A stretch of 64,000 bases of DNA from Buddleja alternifolia (taxonomy: Eukaryota > Streptophyta > Magnoliopsida > Lamiales > Scrophulariaceae). The notes below the pieces were generated by a model. It was not told the origin of the DNA, made no database searches, and saw only the letters and a list, made by a program, of their open reading frames with translations. Where the stretch lies: contig CM033392.1 in NCBI GenBank assembly GCA_019426215.1, forward strand, positions 54,301,149-54,365,148, given 5' to 3'. Positions 24,108-36,075 of this stretch are shown here, piece after piece. Each line of letters opens with the position of its first letter. The first letter of the stretch is position 1. A program made the position numbers and the translations under genes.

Positions 24108-25675
24108 ATCAGCTTCCCTTTGAATTCCTTGTAAAGATATACAATCACTTCCTTAACCATGGTAACTTTCTGATTATCAAAATCAAAAGTCACTGGCCCA
24201 AATCTCTTCATCATATCTACCCCTAACACCATGTCACATCCTCCTAGCTTCAACATTCTCATGTCAGATTGGAATTCATAGTCCCCCATCTTCCAAGTAA
24301 AATCAGGGCATTTTGTATTGCACTCTAATTTGTTGCCATCTGCAACAGTAACCAATAGAGGGTTGGTATACTCTATCTCAAATCCAGTTCTCCTTGCTAC
24401 ATTGGGGTCTAGGAAGCTGTGAGTGCTCCCTGTGTCTACTAAAATTGATATAGTGTTGTTCTTCACATGCCCTAGTAGTTTGATAGTATCTGGCACCTTC
24501 TTCCCTGCCAAAGCATGAACAGATATGAGTGGATTTTCTTCCTCTTCTAACTCTGACTCTGTGACTTCATCAGGTGATTCTACTCCTATTTCTTCAGCTG
24601 CAATGATGAATAATCTCTGGCATTTGTGCCCAAAGTGATAAGGTTCATCACAATTGAAACACATGCCCTTCTTCCTTCTGTTTTCGATCTCCTCCGGACT
24701 CAATCTCTTCACAGGCACTTGTCTCTCAAATCCAGAGTTGTGACTTCGAGGGTTCAGTGATAGTTGCATTTGTGTGTACCTGGTACCTCTCTATCCACTA
24801 GTATTGACAGTGTGTGGTGATTGTGATGATTTATGCCAAGTCTTCTGCACCTTGGCTACTGCCTCCAGTGATGTTTCTTGTAATTTGGCATAGTGCATAG
24901 CTTGACTCAGTGTTTGAGGGTTGAACATTTGAACTACTGCCTTGATCTCATCCTTTAAACCACTGATGTAACTGTGCATAAAATACTCATCAGTGAGATT
25001 TCTATTCATGCTAACCATAAAGGATTTTAACTCCTCAAATTGTTCCTGGTACACAGCCACTAGCCCAGTCTGCCTTAGCTTGTTGAATTCCCCAATAATA
25101 CTTCCTTGTCCAACATCCAAAAACCTTTCTAATATCAATTCACAAAATCTCTCCCAGGACATATTTTCCCTTCCTTCCACATAATCTTGGTACCATGTAT
25201 CAGCCTTCCCCTCCATGTTAACAGCAGACAATATGATTTTCTCATAGTCAGTAAGAGGATTCACTAGAAAATACTTGTTACACCTCCTAATCCAACTCTT
25301 GGGATTATTACCATCAAAACGGGGGAAATCCAGTTTGACTCCCTTTGTGAAATGAACAGTAGGGTTAAAGTGTCTCATAGGATCATTACCTCTGGGATTC
25401 GGATTATGCAGCCCAGGTATGTGTTCTGCGTGTGGGTTCACTGGAGATGAAGGTAGAATAGGTGAACTCGATTGCCCAGCCTCCTTACTCCTCGCGTTTT
25501 CTAAATTCCTCAGTAATGCTTCCATTTGAATGTTCATCAGATTTCTCATTTCTGCCATGATTTCTTCCTTCTGCCTTCCCATTCTGGACTCAAGGTTTTC
25601 ATTCAACCCATTCAGCTGGTGTTTGATTTCGTCAATACGTGTTGGATCCATTCTGCTTTGATTCCCTCTGGTCAT
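24104..25675 (-). pseudogene. Gypsy gag and protease region, one stop
   Basis: Gag starts with ATG at 25675, 18 nt after the primer-binding site. The capsid-like region (FPRFDGNNPKSWIRRCNKYF, then WYQDYVEG and WERFCELI) spans about 25340-24900. An in-frame TAG at 24791 interrupts it. The frame resumes with a CCHC zinc knuckle (CFNCDEPYHFGHKC, near 24663-24622) and an aspartic protease (LVDTGSTHSFLDPN, near 24455-24410). A one-base shift near 24150 separates this from pol. In the intact family these form one polyprotein. Confidence 0.92.
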
Positions 25676-25693
25676 ATCAGTCCCCAGGAATAT

Positions 25694-25706
25694 GCTCTGA
25701 TGACCA
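25694..25706 (-). promoter_or_regulatory. Primer-binding site of the gypsy element
   Basis: One base after the 5' LTR the minus strand reads TGGTCATCAGAGC. It is complementary to the 3' end of initiator methionine tRNA (usual form TGGTATCAGAGC) except for one extra base. Confidence 0.75.
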
Positions 25707-25707
25707 A

Positions 25708-26160
25708 TGTTAAGATCGAATTAATTTTCTGAATATTTATGGGATTAATACAATAAACTCAGCAAAATACTTCACTCACAATATATAATTATGAACAAAT
25801 CACCACTCAAAATGACCCGCTCTAGCTCAAGAACCCAAATCCGATCTGCAATGAACAGATAAAGAAGAATTATGAATTTCAGAGCTTGGATAATGCAGCA
25901 ATGGAGGAAAGAGAGAGAAGGGAGAGAGAAAAGGATCTTACTGCATCAACCAATTCTCCAAAAAAATGTGCTCCTCTGCCTTTTCCCGGCCTATAACTAA
26001 TTGTCAGAATCTGTCCCCAATTAACTAATTAATTCTCGCTTAATTAACCAAGCCCTAATTAACACCCTTTATTCAAACTACGTCGCGACAAGAAAACGCA
26101 TAACTCTAAAATAAAAAACGCTCAACCTTATTTACGTTTCTGAGTTAGTTGAACCTGACA
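25708..26160 (-). repeat. 5' LTR of the gypsy element
   Basis: This is a 453-bp repeat equal in length to 20675-21127 and about 99 percent identical to it. It would carry the promoter of the element, reading leftwards. Confidence 0.95.
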
Positions 26161-26874
26161 CAGTGGACTTGATCCACGAGTGGCGCCCCAGATACCATAC
26201 TTTTTTGGTGCGCATCATATATTATTATTGTCAATTAGTAATGTTTTTCCTTTATTCAAATATGATAAATAGTAGTAATAAAGAATGATTAAGATTAGAA
26301 TTTGTGGATGAAATTGTAAATGTGTTGGCTGTGACTTCTTCTGCCTTTTCTTGGTTGATAAAATGGGCAACTCTTTCCATAACTACAACTTGTTCCAGTA
26401 GAGTAACATATTTTTTCAGACCACCATTTTCTATGAATTCCTTCACACCTGGGAAATAGTACGTTGAATCCACATCACCGATCATGAACTTATCGGGTAC
26501 GTTTATTTGCGATCCCGTCCATGGTGCCGTTAGCTCCCAACTCCTACAACACCAAGTTATAGGAATTAAATATATAATTTCAAAAGAGTATTTTGATCAT
26601 TTTATAATAGCCGTTAGTAGCCAAGCTAGACTCTGTTGTGCGTCTCTTGCAGTGTGACAGTTAACTATCAATAATCTTCCCTCCCCTGTATTTTATGCTG
26701 CGATATAATTTATGTCTAAAAGTTATATATTCCGAAAAGAAAAACAAACAAACCAAAGACTAGGAACTGAAGGGGTTTTGTGGAAACTTACAAATCCATG
26801 GCTCGATAGTAGTTTAATCCACCGATGAAGCCAGTTTTGTCGAATTTAGAGGCATAATAACTGATATCTTCGTC

Positions 26875-27372
26875 AATGATGCACGGATACTACTAAAATC
26901 GATCCAGTGTAGTATCGTATTCGTATCGTACCCGTATCCATCACGGATACTCTTGAATACCGTGTCCAGACCATTTTTGAAGTGTCCAAAAATCAAAAGG
27001 AAAGAAAAAATTCTGGATACCGTATCCGACACAAAATTTGAAATTTCCGATACGTTTTCGATACCAGATAGAATATTTGTTTAATATTATATAATACTTT
27101 TTGGACTAAAATAGAAAAATAGATAATATTTTCGGTCTTTTGTTAAAAATTAACACATAAAAATTAAATAAATGACAAAGAAATTAACAGAACTAGACAG
27201 AATTTTATTTATATCAATAAATTTATCGAATCAAATTTATTTTTATATATCGTACATGCATATATATAAACATATCCTCGGCGTATCGTATCCTAAAATT
27301 TTGAAATTTGCCATATTTCGTATCCGTATTATATCGTACCCGTATTCTCGTATCCGTATCCGTGCATCATAG
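26875..27372. mobile_element. MULE-like element (498 bp) inside the epoxide hydrolase exon
   Basis: The ends are inverted repeats, left ATGATGCACGGATAC and right (read inward) ATGATGCACGGATACGG. The flanking 9-bp direct repeat is ATCTTCGTC (26866-26874 and 27373-27381). The uninterrupted paralogue at about 47610 (gatatcttcatcagtgagcc) gives the empty site and confirms the exact insertion. The subterminal regions are dense in CGTATCCGTAT-like words. No transposase. Confidence 0.88.
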
Positions 27373-27418
27373 ATCTTCGTCGATGAGCCATGAGGGCAAT
27401 ACTACTGGAGCCTTGAAC

Positions 27419-27674
27419 TGTTAACATATAAAATCCCCCTCTATTCTTGCTGACTGAATTGGAGGAATCCTTGAGACTGAATTTAGGGGATTATAAATCA
27501 GTTAGTCATAATCTGATTCCTGTAAATTAGGAGTTAGCTTTAGTTTAGGGATTACATTTATACTTTTCCTAATATATGCTCATAAGAATGTGTATATATA
27601 AAGCCATGTAATGTAGAGTTTGAGATACCGAAATACAGATTTCAGTTTCCACATGCTTCTTCTTTCTAGCTATA
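27419..27674. mobile_element. 256-bp LTR-like insertion in the same exon
   Basis: Comparison with the intact paralogue (ccttgaacaatacg near 47650) shows 256 bp inserted between 'gaac' and 'aatacg'. The insert begins TGTTAACATATA and contains a TATA-like stretch and 'gccatgtaatgtagagtttgag', resembling a short copia solo LTR. It has no target-site duplication and does not end in CA, so the right end may have been lost. Confidence 0.65.
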
Positions 27675-28593
27675 AATACGTCCATATCTATTTCCTTCGG
27701 TATGACTGGAGGCTTCGGATCCCGGCTAGAGAGAAATGTTTTCATTAGAGTCACGGTGTCTGTTGAATCTGCTTCTGCTTTTCCTGGTTCCTAAACCAAA
27801 ATAAGTACAATTCTATTAAAATTCAATGAAGTAAAATGAAATAACATATATAAATCATTTTCATGATGCTGCAACTATAACTAGTATTTAAATATCTTGG
27901 TCCTGGATACACCAAAATATTCAAATTATGCCACATTAACGTATAACATCTATCATTACAAGAAATGCTTTATTAGTATTTTCATGAGATCAATTTTTTC
28001 ATATATATAGTGAGGGTCAAGATCTAATACATACCCTATATTAGATAAGATATAAGACCCAATATATACTATTGGATCAATTAAATCAAACAGTCCAAAT
28101 TAAACACTAAAAAATGCGCGGGAAACATACTGTAACTGGCAGAGGGGTAGAAATGTAAAATAGACACTAATATACATCAAATCCCCTCCTAAATTAACTC
28201 CACAATCTCCCTAAAATCTCTCACATTTAAACCCACGAAACTCAACTGTAAATCACAATTGAAATCTGTATTTAAGCCATATCTTTCCAAAACTAATTGC
28301 ATATTCGGATTTCGTGCACTCCATCAACCCTAAAATCACACCCAATCGGACTTTTTTCCAACAGAAAATGAGGTCGAAAACCCCGTCGAGAGTCACAGGT
28401 ATCGATTATACGGTTTATTTTCAGTTATTTCTCGATCATATAACGGACGAATTCATGTATTTTGTTGATTTGTTGTTAAAAAAAAACGTCTTTTGGTTAA
28501 TTCGCTGCATCTATACTCTGTTTATTGAGGTCAAATAATGTGTTTTTATTGATTTTGTGTGCATATTTGTGTAAAACATGCTGTTTATTTTTG

Positions 28594-28752
28594 AATTAGT
28601 GTGTGTAATGTTACTGTATTATGTGTGTGCACACACTGTATATTGCAATTAGTGTGTGTAATGTTACTGTATTATGTGTGTGCACACATTGTATATTGCA
28701 ATTAGTGCGTGTAATGTTACTGTATTATGTGTGTGCACACACTGTATATTGC
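28594..28752 (+). repeat. Three tandem copies of a 53-bp unit
   Basis: The unit beginning AATTAGTGTGTGTAATG starts at 28594, 28647 and 28700 with very few changes. Each unit includes the palindromic GTGTGCACAC. The open frame across it is an artefact of the repeat. Confidence 0.88.
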
Positions 28753-28759
28753 CTTGTAC

Positions 28760-30620
28760 GCTACTGTATAATGTCTTATAATATAATGTATAATGGTTTA
28801 TTATATTGTATTTGTATGATGTTTAAACACACACTGTATATTGGTTATATGATACTGTAAAATGTGTTATAATATTCTGTATAATGTTTTACATGTCACT
28901 GTATCATGTGGCAGGTGACATGGCGCGCGGGACTGATGACGTGGGGACAAGTGGCATACGCGTGTATGAAAGAAGGAAGAAGAAGTTTGGCGCTGTGGAG
29001 GGGCATATTGATTAGAATTGATTTGGAATTTATTAATTATTGTTTCCTTGTTTGTAATATTGTCTTTTATTAGTTTCCATGCAGAGTATGGGACATGTTA
29101 GGATGATTTGTTAGGATGATTTGTATTCACTGTATAATGGGTTAAATGATTCTGTATATTAGTTTATATGTTACTGTATATTGTATTATAAGATACTGTA
29201 TAATGGTTTATAAGATTGTAATTGTATGATGTATAAACACACACTATATAATGGGTTGTAAGATACTGTATAATGTGTTATAACATACTATATAGTTGTT
29301 TATAAGATACTCTACAATGGTTTGAAATTACTAATTATATGTCACTAATCACACACTGTATATCACCGTTGTATTTACTGTATAATGGTTTATAAGCTAT
29401 TGTATGATGGTTTAAAATTTCACTAATTGTGATGTCACTAAATACCACACTGTATATCACCACTCATGTACTGTATTTTGCTTTAAAAAAATAAAAAAAT
29501 ATATATATTTTAAATTTCCGAAAGGTAAAAATTGTTTTTGGAATTTGGCCCCAAGCTCTATTTCAATCTTGAAGGAAACGTCGTTTTAAAAAAAACTCAG
29601 ATACTTATCATAAGTATGCTGAGCACCACCCTCTTGGGCCCAAATTCCATCATTTTACAAGGTTTTTTCACGTTTTTGTATTTTTAGTCCGATTTTTATT
29701 TTTATTTATTTCTATTATTTCTGTACTTTACCTTGTTTGTATTTACTGTATATTTGTTTATTACTATTGTATAATAGATTAATTAGCTATTGTATTCACT
29801 GTATAATGGGTTATATGATACTGTATATTGATTTATATGATACTGTATACTGGGTTATAAGATACTGTATAATGGTTTGAAATCACTAATTGTATGTCAC
29901 TAATCACATACTATATATCACCGTTGTATTTACTGTATAATGGTTTATAAGCTACTATATAATGTTTTATAAGCTACTGTATGATGGTGTATTTGTGATT
30001 TACAAGCTAATGTATACTGAGTTTTTAGTGTATAATATACTATTATTTGCTGTATAACATACACTAAATATATATATTACATTCAATGAGGGAATTTTCT
30101 AGTTTTTGGAAAGCCTCAAAACCAGGTGTATAGTTTAAGTTTCTGATGCAAAATCATGCAGTCAATCTTAAAAATGAGAATGTTACTTGGATTAGTTTAT
30201 TTTGTAGTTTTCTCTTATTGCTCCCCTTTCCTGTACAAATATTCGATGCTTAACTGTGGTAGAAAATACTGGAACTGGATTAAGATTCCAGAGATTAAGA
30301 TTTAGTCGACTCACCTCTATACTGGTTAAGATTCCAGAGACAGAAGATGCATTATTTGCAAATACAGAGGAATCACATAACAAAGTGAAAATCTTTTGCA
30401 TAAGATTTTGTATTCACGATCGATGATGATGAATCGAGCTTGATGATAACTTGAGTTTGATGATAAATAACGTAAATAATGGTTTATAAGATTGTAACTG
30501 TATGATGTATAAACACACACTGTATAATAGGTTATAAAATACTGTATAATGTGTTATGACATACTATATAGTTGTTTATAAGATACTGTATAATAGTTTG
30601 AAATCACTAATTGTATGTCC
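28760..30620 (+). repeat. Degenerate array of ACTGTATA(A/T)TG units
   Basis: Roughly forty occurrences of ACTGTATAATG, ACTGTATATTG and one-base variants are spread at irregular spacing, usually followed by GGTTTATAAG or GGGTTATAAGAT. Longer blocks are also repeated: about 29200-29350 matches 30475-30620, and about 29300-29410 matches 29860-29985. Some non-repeat sequence (29500-29700, 30080-30420) separates the blocks. Confidence 0.8.
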
Positions 30621-31339
30621 TCGCAAGATTTAATACAAATAAAAATTTTTAAAATAAGGAAAAAACTTAAATAATACATATATCACTCATTAAAATCCAA
30701 TTCAAACCCATCAAATACAACAATTGATTACTCTAATTACGACAATTATTTAGTGAAATTGACGATGATGATGAATTGACGATGATTAGAGACGTCGAGT
30801 GGATGAGATTCCTGATGCCGCCATTGTTTGCTTGAAGAAATGGAAGAGGGCGTTTAATTCTGCCAAGAAAATCTTGAAAGTGTGTCACGCTGGCAGCAAA
30901 CTTTACCTGGTTTGCGATTTTGATGATAATTTGAAATCCCTGTTTATGTATATAATTTTATGAAGGAATAATTAAAAAGGGAAGAGGAATCTGTTATTGC
31001 GTATAATAAGGGATTTGATTTTGATCCTGCATGTTATTTGATTGGGTTTGTTAGACCTATTGACTAAAATGCCCCTATCATCATTAAATTAAAGATTAAA
31101 ACCGAAATAATGGCTTTAATTATGGACTTTGGGATCAAATGGTTTAAATGGTCTAGATTGGGTCTTATATCTTACCTAAAGTATAGGGATGTATTTGATC
31201 CATACCCTATATAGTTAAACACTATATTGAACATTATGAAAAATTGATGGCCCCTACCCGCCTCCCTTCCCTTCGTCTCTTAATACCACCACCATCATGT
31301 GCAATTTTGCATTGCTTATTTGTCGAAATGCAGACGTAC

Positions 31340-31576
31340 TATTGAAATATTTATATGTATGTGGGGGTATTTCTGTAAATATGCTAATTAGTTAGTTAAG
31401 AATCTGTTAATTGTTAACAGATTCTGTTAGTTTAGAAAGTAAGCTTTCCTATTCCATTTAGAGTAGCCTATAAATAGTAATTCTCCTTTGTAATTTCATC
31501 AGAATGTTTAGTTTACAATTTCATAAATGCAGCTTCATATCTTCTCCATTCTTTTATGCTTTCTTGAATTCTAACA
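31340..31576 (+). repeat. 5' LTR of copia 1
   Basis: This 237-bp repeat ends TTCTAACA. Near its middle it contains a hairpin with 11-bp arms, GAATCTGTTAA and TTAACAGATTC, separated by TTG. A TATAAATAG promoter-like word lies near 31470. Confidence 0.95.
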
Positions 31577-31713
31577 TGGTATCAAGAGTATAAAGATACT
31601 CATCTTCAAATCTATTCAATTTTTCATCTGAATCGATCTTTGTTATATTTCAATCGATTGATTGATTTCTTGATTGCTGTTCTACGGATTGATTGTTGTT
31701 ATTCTGAATCAAA

Positions 31714-33237
31714 ATGGCGAATATACACGCAAATCAGATCACGATTACTCTAGGGGCTTTGAATCTTCAAACTTGGGATATGCTGGGAATGATTCTTGTA
31801 AATCAACCTCTTGTTGGAGCTTCCAACTTTATTTCATGGCGCAAATCCCTGGAGATAGCCTTATCCAGCAAAAACAAGTTAGGTTTTGTGAATGGAACTC
31901 TACCTAAACCTCAAGATGGTGATCCAACACTACCGTAATGGGAACAGGTAAATAACATGATAATTTCATGGATTATCAATGTTGTTTCTAAGGAAATTGG
32001 TAACTCAATCTTACATAGTAGCACAATAGCCATCATGTGGTCAAATCTATATAGGAGATTCTCTAGTAACACTGGTTCTAGAGTTTATGGTTTAAGAAAA
32101 GCAATTTCATCATGTAGTCAGCAAACTATGAGTGTTGAATGTTACTATACCAAGTTAAAACAACTATGGGATGAATTAGATGTTATGACTAATATGCCTA
32201 TTTGTGGAGTCAATGTTCATTGTGGAGTTTTGAAGGCTTGGGAGGCTCAAGTTGATGAGCAGAAACTTATGCAATTTTTTATAGGACTAAATGACATATT
32301 CAAACCAGTTAGAGGCCAAATATTGCTTATGAAACCTTTGCCCTCTGTGGAAGATGCCTACTCTATGATACAACAAAAGGAAAGACATGGATATTTCCCA
32401 GACCATATCTCCAGATGAGATTAGTGTTGCATTAATGACTGGAAGGGGTAACAATAAGCCAAAGAGTTGGACACAAAACAATCAGTAGGATAAGAGAGAA
32501 TTGTATTGTGATCATTGTCAAAGAACTGGTCATATTCAGGCAAAATGTTTCAAACTCCATGGCTTTCCTACAAATTATAAACCAAGGGGAAGAGGTACTG
32601 GTAACTTTCAATCTAAGGTCAACACTGGAAATAGTGGGCATATGGTGCACCACATTACAACAAGCAATCCTAATTCCATTAGTTCAACGGGTACATATAC
32701 TAATGGTGATCAGAATCTGATGTCTCAAATCAATAATGCTTCTGCAACTCTCCATCAAACACCTTATGCTTCTGCAACTCTCCATCAAACACCTTATGCT
32801 TCTGCAACTCTTCATCAACCACCTCAACTCACCACTGAACAAGTCACACAACTCCTTAGTCTTCTTCATAAACCATCTCATAACAATCCTGATTCATCTC
32901 AGCATCTAGCAGGTATTAGTTACTGCTTATCTGTGTCACATAAATCCAACATTAGATCATTGATAGTGGCGCATCAGACCACATAACTCACTCTCTTTCA
33001 TTACTAGAATCACCTCAATTGCTCTCTAGCCCTCAATCTGTTCATCTCCTTGATGGATCCATCACTTCAATTACTCATATTGGCAAAGTGACCCTTCATC
33101 CATCCATCACCTTGCACAATGTTCTTCTTGTTCCTTCTTTTAAGCACAATCTAATTTCTGTCAGCAAATTATCTCATGATTCAAATTGTCTCATTAGTTT
33201 CAATTCAATTCTTGCCTCCTGCAGGACCTTTTACTGA
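31714..33237 (+). pseudogene. Copia 1 gag and protease region
   Basis: Gag starts with ATG at 31714. A UBN2-type gag core is readable (WRKSLEIALSSKNKLGFVNG; YYTKLKQLWDELD), then a CCHC zinc knuckle (CDHCQRTGHIQAKC near 32504-32545) and a protease start (IIDSGASDHIT near 32956-32990). Lesions are a TAA at about 31936, a frameshift near 32400, a TAG near 32487 and a frameshift near 32950. A 30-bp tandem repeat lies between zinc knuckle and protease. Confidence 0.88.
32738..32825 (+). repeat. Three 30-bp tandem units in copia 1 gag
   Basis: The unit GCTTCTGCAACTCTCCATCA with 10 further bases is repeated three times in frame, encoding the decapeptide ASATLHQTPY with a changed last unit. Confidence 0.88.
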
Positions 33238-36068
33238 AGAAAGCAGTGGCAATTGGTAATCAAGTTGGTGGTCTTTACTATTTTGATCCTTGTTCTCTTA
33301 TTTCACACAATGTCTTTCTTGCTTGTTCAAATAAAACTGAGTTGTAGCATCATAGATTGGGCCACACCTCATTAGATAAACTCTAACATCTTGCTCCATG
33401 TATTTCTGATTTACATGATGTAAAATCCATAGAATGTGAACATATGTCCTCTTGCAAAACAATCTAGATTACCTTTCAACAAAAGTGAAAGTTTCACTAC
33501 TAAACCTTTTGATCTTGTTCATTGTGATGTGTGGGGTCCATACAAATCACCTACTCATAATGGTTACAAGTATTTCCTAACAATTGTGGATGGATTTACA
33601 AGGAATACTTGGTGTTATCTAATGGTTTCTAAATGTGAAGTACCTTCCATCCGCCAGAACTTCTATACTTTGATCCTCAATCAATTTAATACAACCATTA
33701 AAACATTCAGGACAGACAATGGCTCTGAATTTTACAATCATACCATCAAATCTTTCTTTCTCACACATGGGATTTTGCATCAAAGTAGCTGCAATTATAC
33801 TCCCCAACAAAATGGGGTCCCTGAGAGGAAACATAGACATGTCCTTGACATGGCAAGGGCTCTCAGGTTCCATGCTTCATTACCTATTCAATTCTGGGGG
33901 GAATGTGTTTTGACTGCTACCTATCTCATCAACATACTGCTATCTCCTGTTCTTCATCACAAATCTCCTTTTCAGCTTTTATACAATAAACTTCCTCCCT
34001 ATGATCACCGAAAAATATTTGGTTGTCTATGTTTTGCATCAATTACTTCTCCTCATAAAGATAAGTTTGAACCTAGAGCCACTAAATGTGTGTTTCTTGG
34101 ATATCCATATGGCCAAAAGGGCTACAAATTGTATGATCTTGCTACTCATAAAATCATCATTAATAGAGATGTTAAATTCTTTGAATCCACTTTTCCTTTC
34201 AAGCACTTATCTACAAATTCCACTCCAGTTCTTCTATATCCCACTGATCTCATTGAGTTTGAATCCTTCTCTCACACTTCTCCACATTCTTCTCCTGATT
34301 CCACCATTTCTGCTCCACCTCTTAACTCTTCTTCCCAGTTAGCTCCTAGAGCTTCCACTAGACCGAGAGTAACCCCAAAATGGCAACAAGACTACATTTG
34401 TTCTACTCATTCTGCTCACACTGATTCTACTTCTTGTTTTTATCCTTATTCCAAATTCATCTATCTTTCTCACACACCTTCTTCTTATCAAACCTTTGCT
34501 CTCAATACTGAATTACACAAAGAACCTAACACTTATTCAGAAGCTTACACTAATCCTAAGTGGAGAGAAGCAATGACATTAGAGATTAAAGCATTAGAGG
34601 ATAATCATACATGGTATATCACCGAGTTGCCCCCTGGAAAGCATATTGTTGGCTGTAAGTAGGTGTACAGGGTCAAGTATAAATCAGATGGTAGTGTGGA
34701 GAGGTATAAAGCTAGATTGGTTGCAAAGGGATATACACAAACTGAAGGTATTAACTATCATGACACTTTTGCTCCAGTTGCTAAAATGATTACAGTGAGA
34801 ACCCTTTTAGCAATAGCAACTTCAAAAGGTTGGATTCTATCTCAATTGGATGTTAATAATGCTTTCTTGCATGGTGAGTTAACTGAGGAAGTGTACATGG
34901 AGCTTTCTCCCGGATTTACACTTCAGGGAGGATATCACAACACTCTAGTTTGTAGATTGGTAAAATCTCTATATGACTCAAACAGGCCTCAAGACAATGG
35001 TTTTCAAAATTCTCCTCCACACTTATTGAAGTTGGTTTTAAACAATCACAGTGTCATCATTCTCTTTTCACAAGAATTGATGGTAAAGATTTCACAACTT
35101 TATTAGTCTATGTTGATGATGTAGTACTAACTGGAACAAATCAGAAGGTTATTAACACCTTGAAGGCATTACTGGATCAAAAATTCAAGACAAAGGATTT
35201 AGGGAATCTGAAATATTTCCTAGGATTTGAAATACTTAGAACAAATGATGGAGTTTATTTGAATCAAAGAAAGTATGCTCAAGATATCATTTCAGATGCT
35301 GGTTTATCAGGATCCAAAACGAGCACTATCCCAATGGATCAAAATCATAAGCTCAACAACACAGATAGAGAGGAGTTGGATGATCCTTCTACTTACAGGA
35401 GATTGGTAGGAAGACTCATTTACTTAACTATTTCAAGGCCTGATCCAGCTTATCCCATACACATACTTAGCCAATTCATGGCAAAGCCTAGAACTCCACA
35501 CCTAAACATAGCCTATAAAGTATTGAGATATGTTAAAGGAACATTGGGGCAAGGTTTAATGTTTCCTGCAAATCAGAAACTTCATGTGACAGCATATTGT
35601 CATGCTGATTGGGCATCTTGTCCCATGACAAGGAGATCAGTGACTGGTTATTGTATCAAGTTGGGAGATGCACTTATATCATGGAAAACCAAGAAGCAAA
35701 ATATTGTTTCAAGGTCTTCAGCTGAATCAGAATATAGATCCATGGCTGTTGTATTTTGTGAACTCACATGGTTGATCAATTTGTTGAAGGAATTTCAGAT
35801 TACAGGTTTAACACCTGTGCCATTGGCCTGTGACAGCCAAACTGCAATTCATATAGCATCTAATCCGGTTTATCATGAGAGAACCAAGCACATTGAGCAT
35901 GATTGTCATCTAGTGAGGGAAAAACTACAAGAAGGGCTCATTGATCCAAGTTATATTCACACCAAGCTCCAAGTTGCATATTTGTTTACCAAGTCCCTTA
36001 GCAAACCACAGTTAACATTTTTTCTTGGCAAGTTAGGTGTTTGTAATCTTTTACAAACTCCAACTTGA
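33238..36068 (+). pseudogene. Copia 1 integrase, reverse transcriptase and RNase H
   Basis: The integrase core is visible in HCDVWGPY, FRTDNGSEF and QQNGVPERKHRH (33510-33840). Reverse transcriptase includes [25 protein letters not shown] and the active site YVDD (near 35110). RNase H carries the SRSSAESEYRSMA and ACDSQTAIHIASNP motifs. Lesions are several stops in 33240-33440, a TAG at 34660-34662 in place of tryptophan in CKWVYR, and frameshifts near 34975 and 35100. The final ADLFTK motif reads AYLFTK. Confidence 0.9.
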
Positions 36069-36075
36069 GGGAGGA

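Larger units (their letters stand above)
20675..26160 (-). mobile_element. Ty3/gypsy retrotransposon, complete, young
   Basis: A 5.49-kb LTR retrotransposon on the minus strand bounded by two 453-bp LTRs and a perfect 5-bp TSD, CAGTG at 20670-20674 and 26161-26165. A primer-binding site, polypurine tract and all gag-pol domains are present in gypsy order (gag, protease, reverse transcriptase, RNase H, integrase). The compact size and a chromodomain-like C-terminus suggest a Reina-type chromovirus, which is an inference. The LTRs differ at about 4 of 453 positions. Despite this youth the reading frame carries three stops and two frameshifts. Confidence 0.95.
28012..31207. mobile_element. 3.2-kb TIR element packed with ACTGTATA words
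   Basis: The left end (GAGGGTCAAGATCTAATACA, then TACCCTATA) and the right end (read inward, GGGTATGGATCAAATACATC) are inverted repeats whose similarity extends through 'gataagatataagacccaat' for about 60 bp. The flanks are a perfect 8-bp duplication TATATAGT (28004-28011 and 31208-31215). MULE or hAT affiliation is open. No transposase is seen. A short exon-like piece (ATGAGGTCGAAAACCCC at about 28366, then an AG|GT-like junction) and a GC-richer patch at 30780-30930 could be captured host sequence. The element lies in the epoxide hydrolase pseudogene intron. Confidence 0.75.

Noticed and set aside
20281..26215. TGGCGCCCC at about 26190 as a primer-binding site
   Set aside because: It is on the wrong side and strand for the LTR-like fragment at 20281-20669, so it cannot be its primer site.
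28594..28752. CRISPR-like array
   Set aside because: The units are directly adjacent with no spacers, and this is a plant nuclear sequence.
28621..28860. Cysteine-rich small frame (repeated CVHTLYIA-like units)
   Set aside because: The repetition is explained by the 53-bp tandem repeat and the ACTGTATA array; not a gene.
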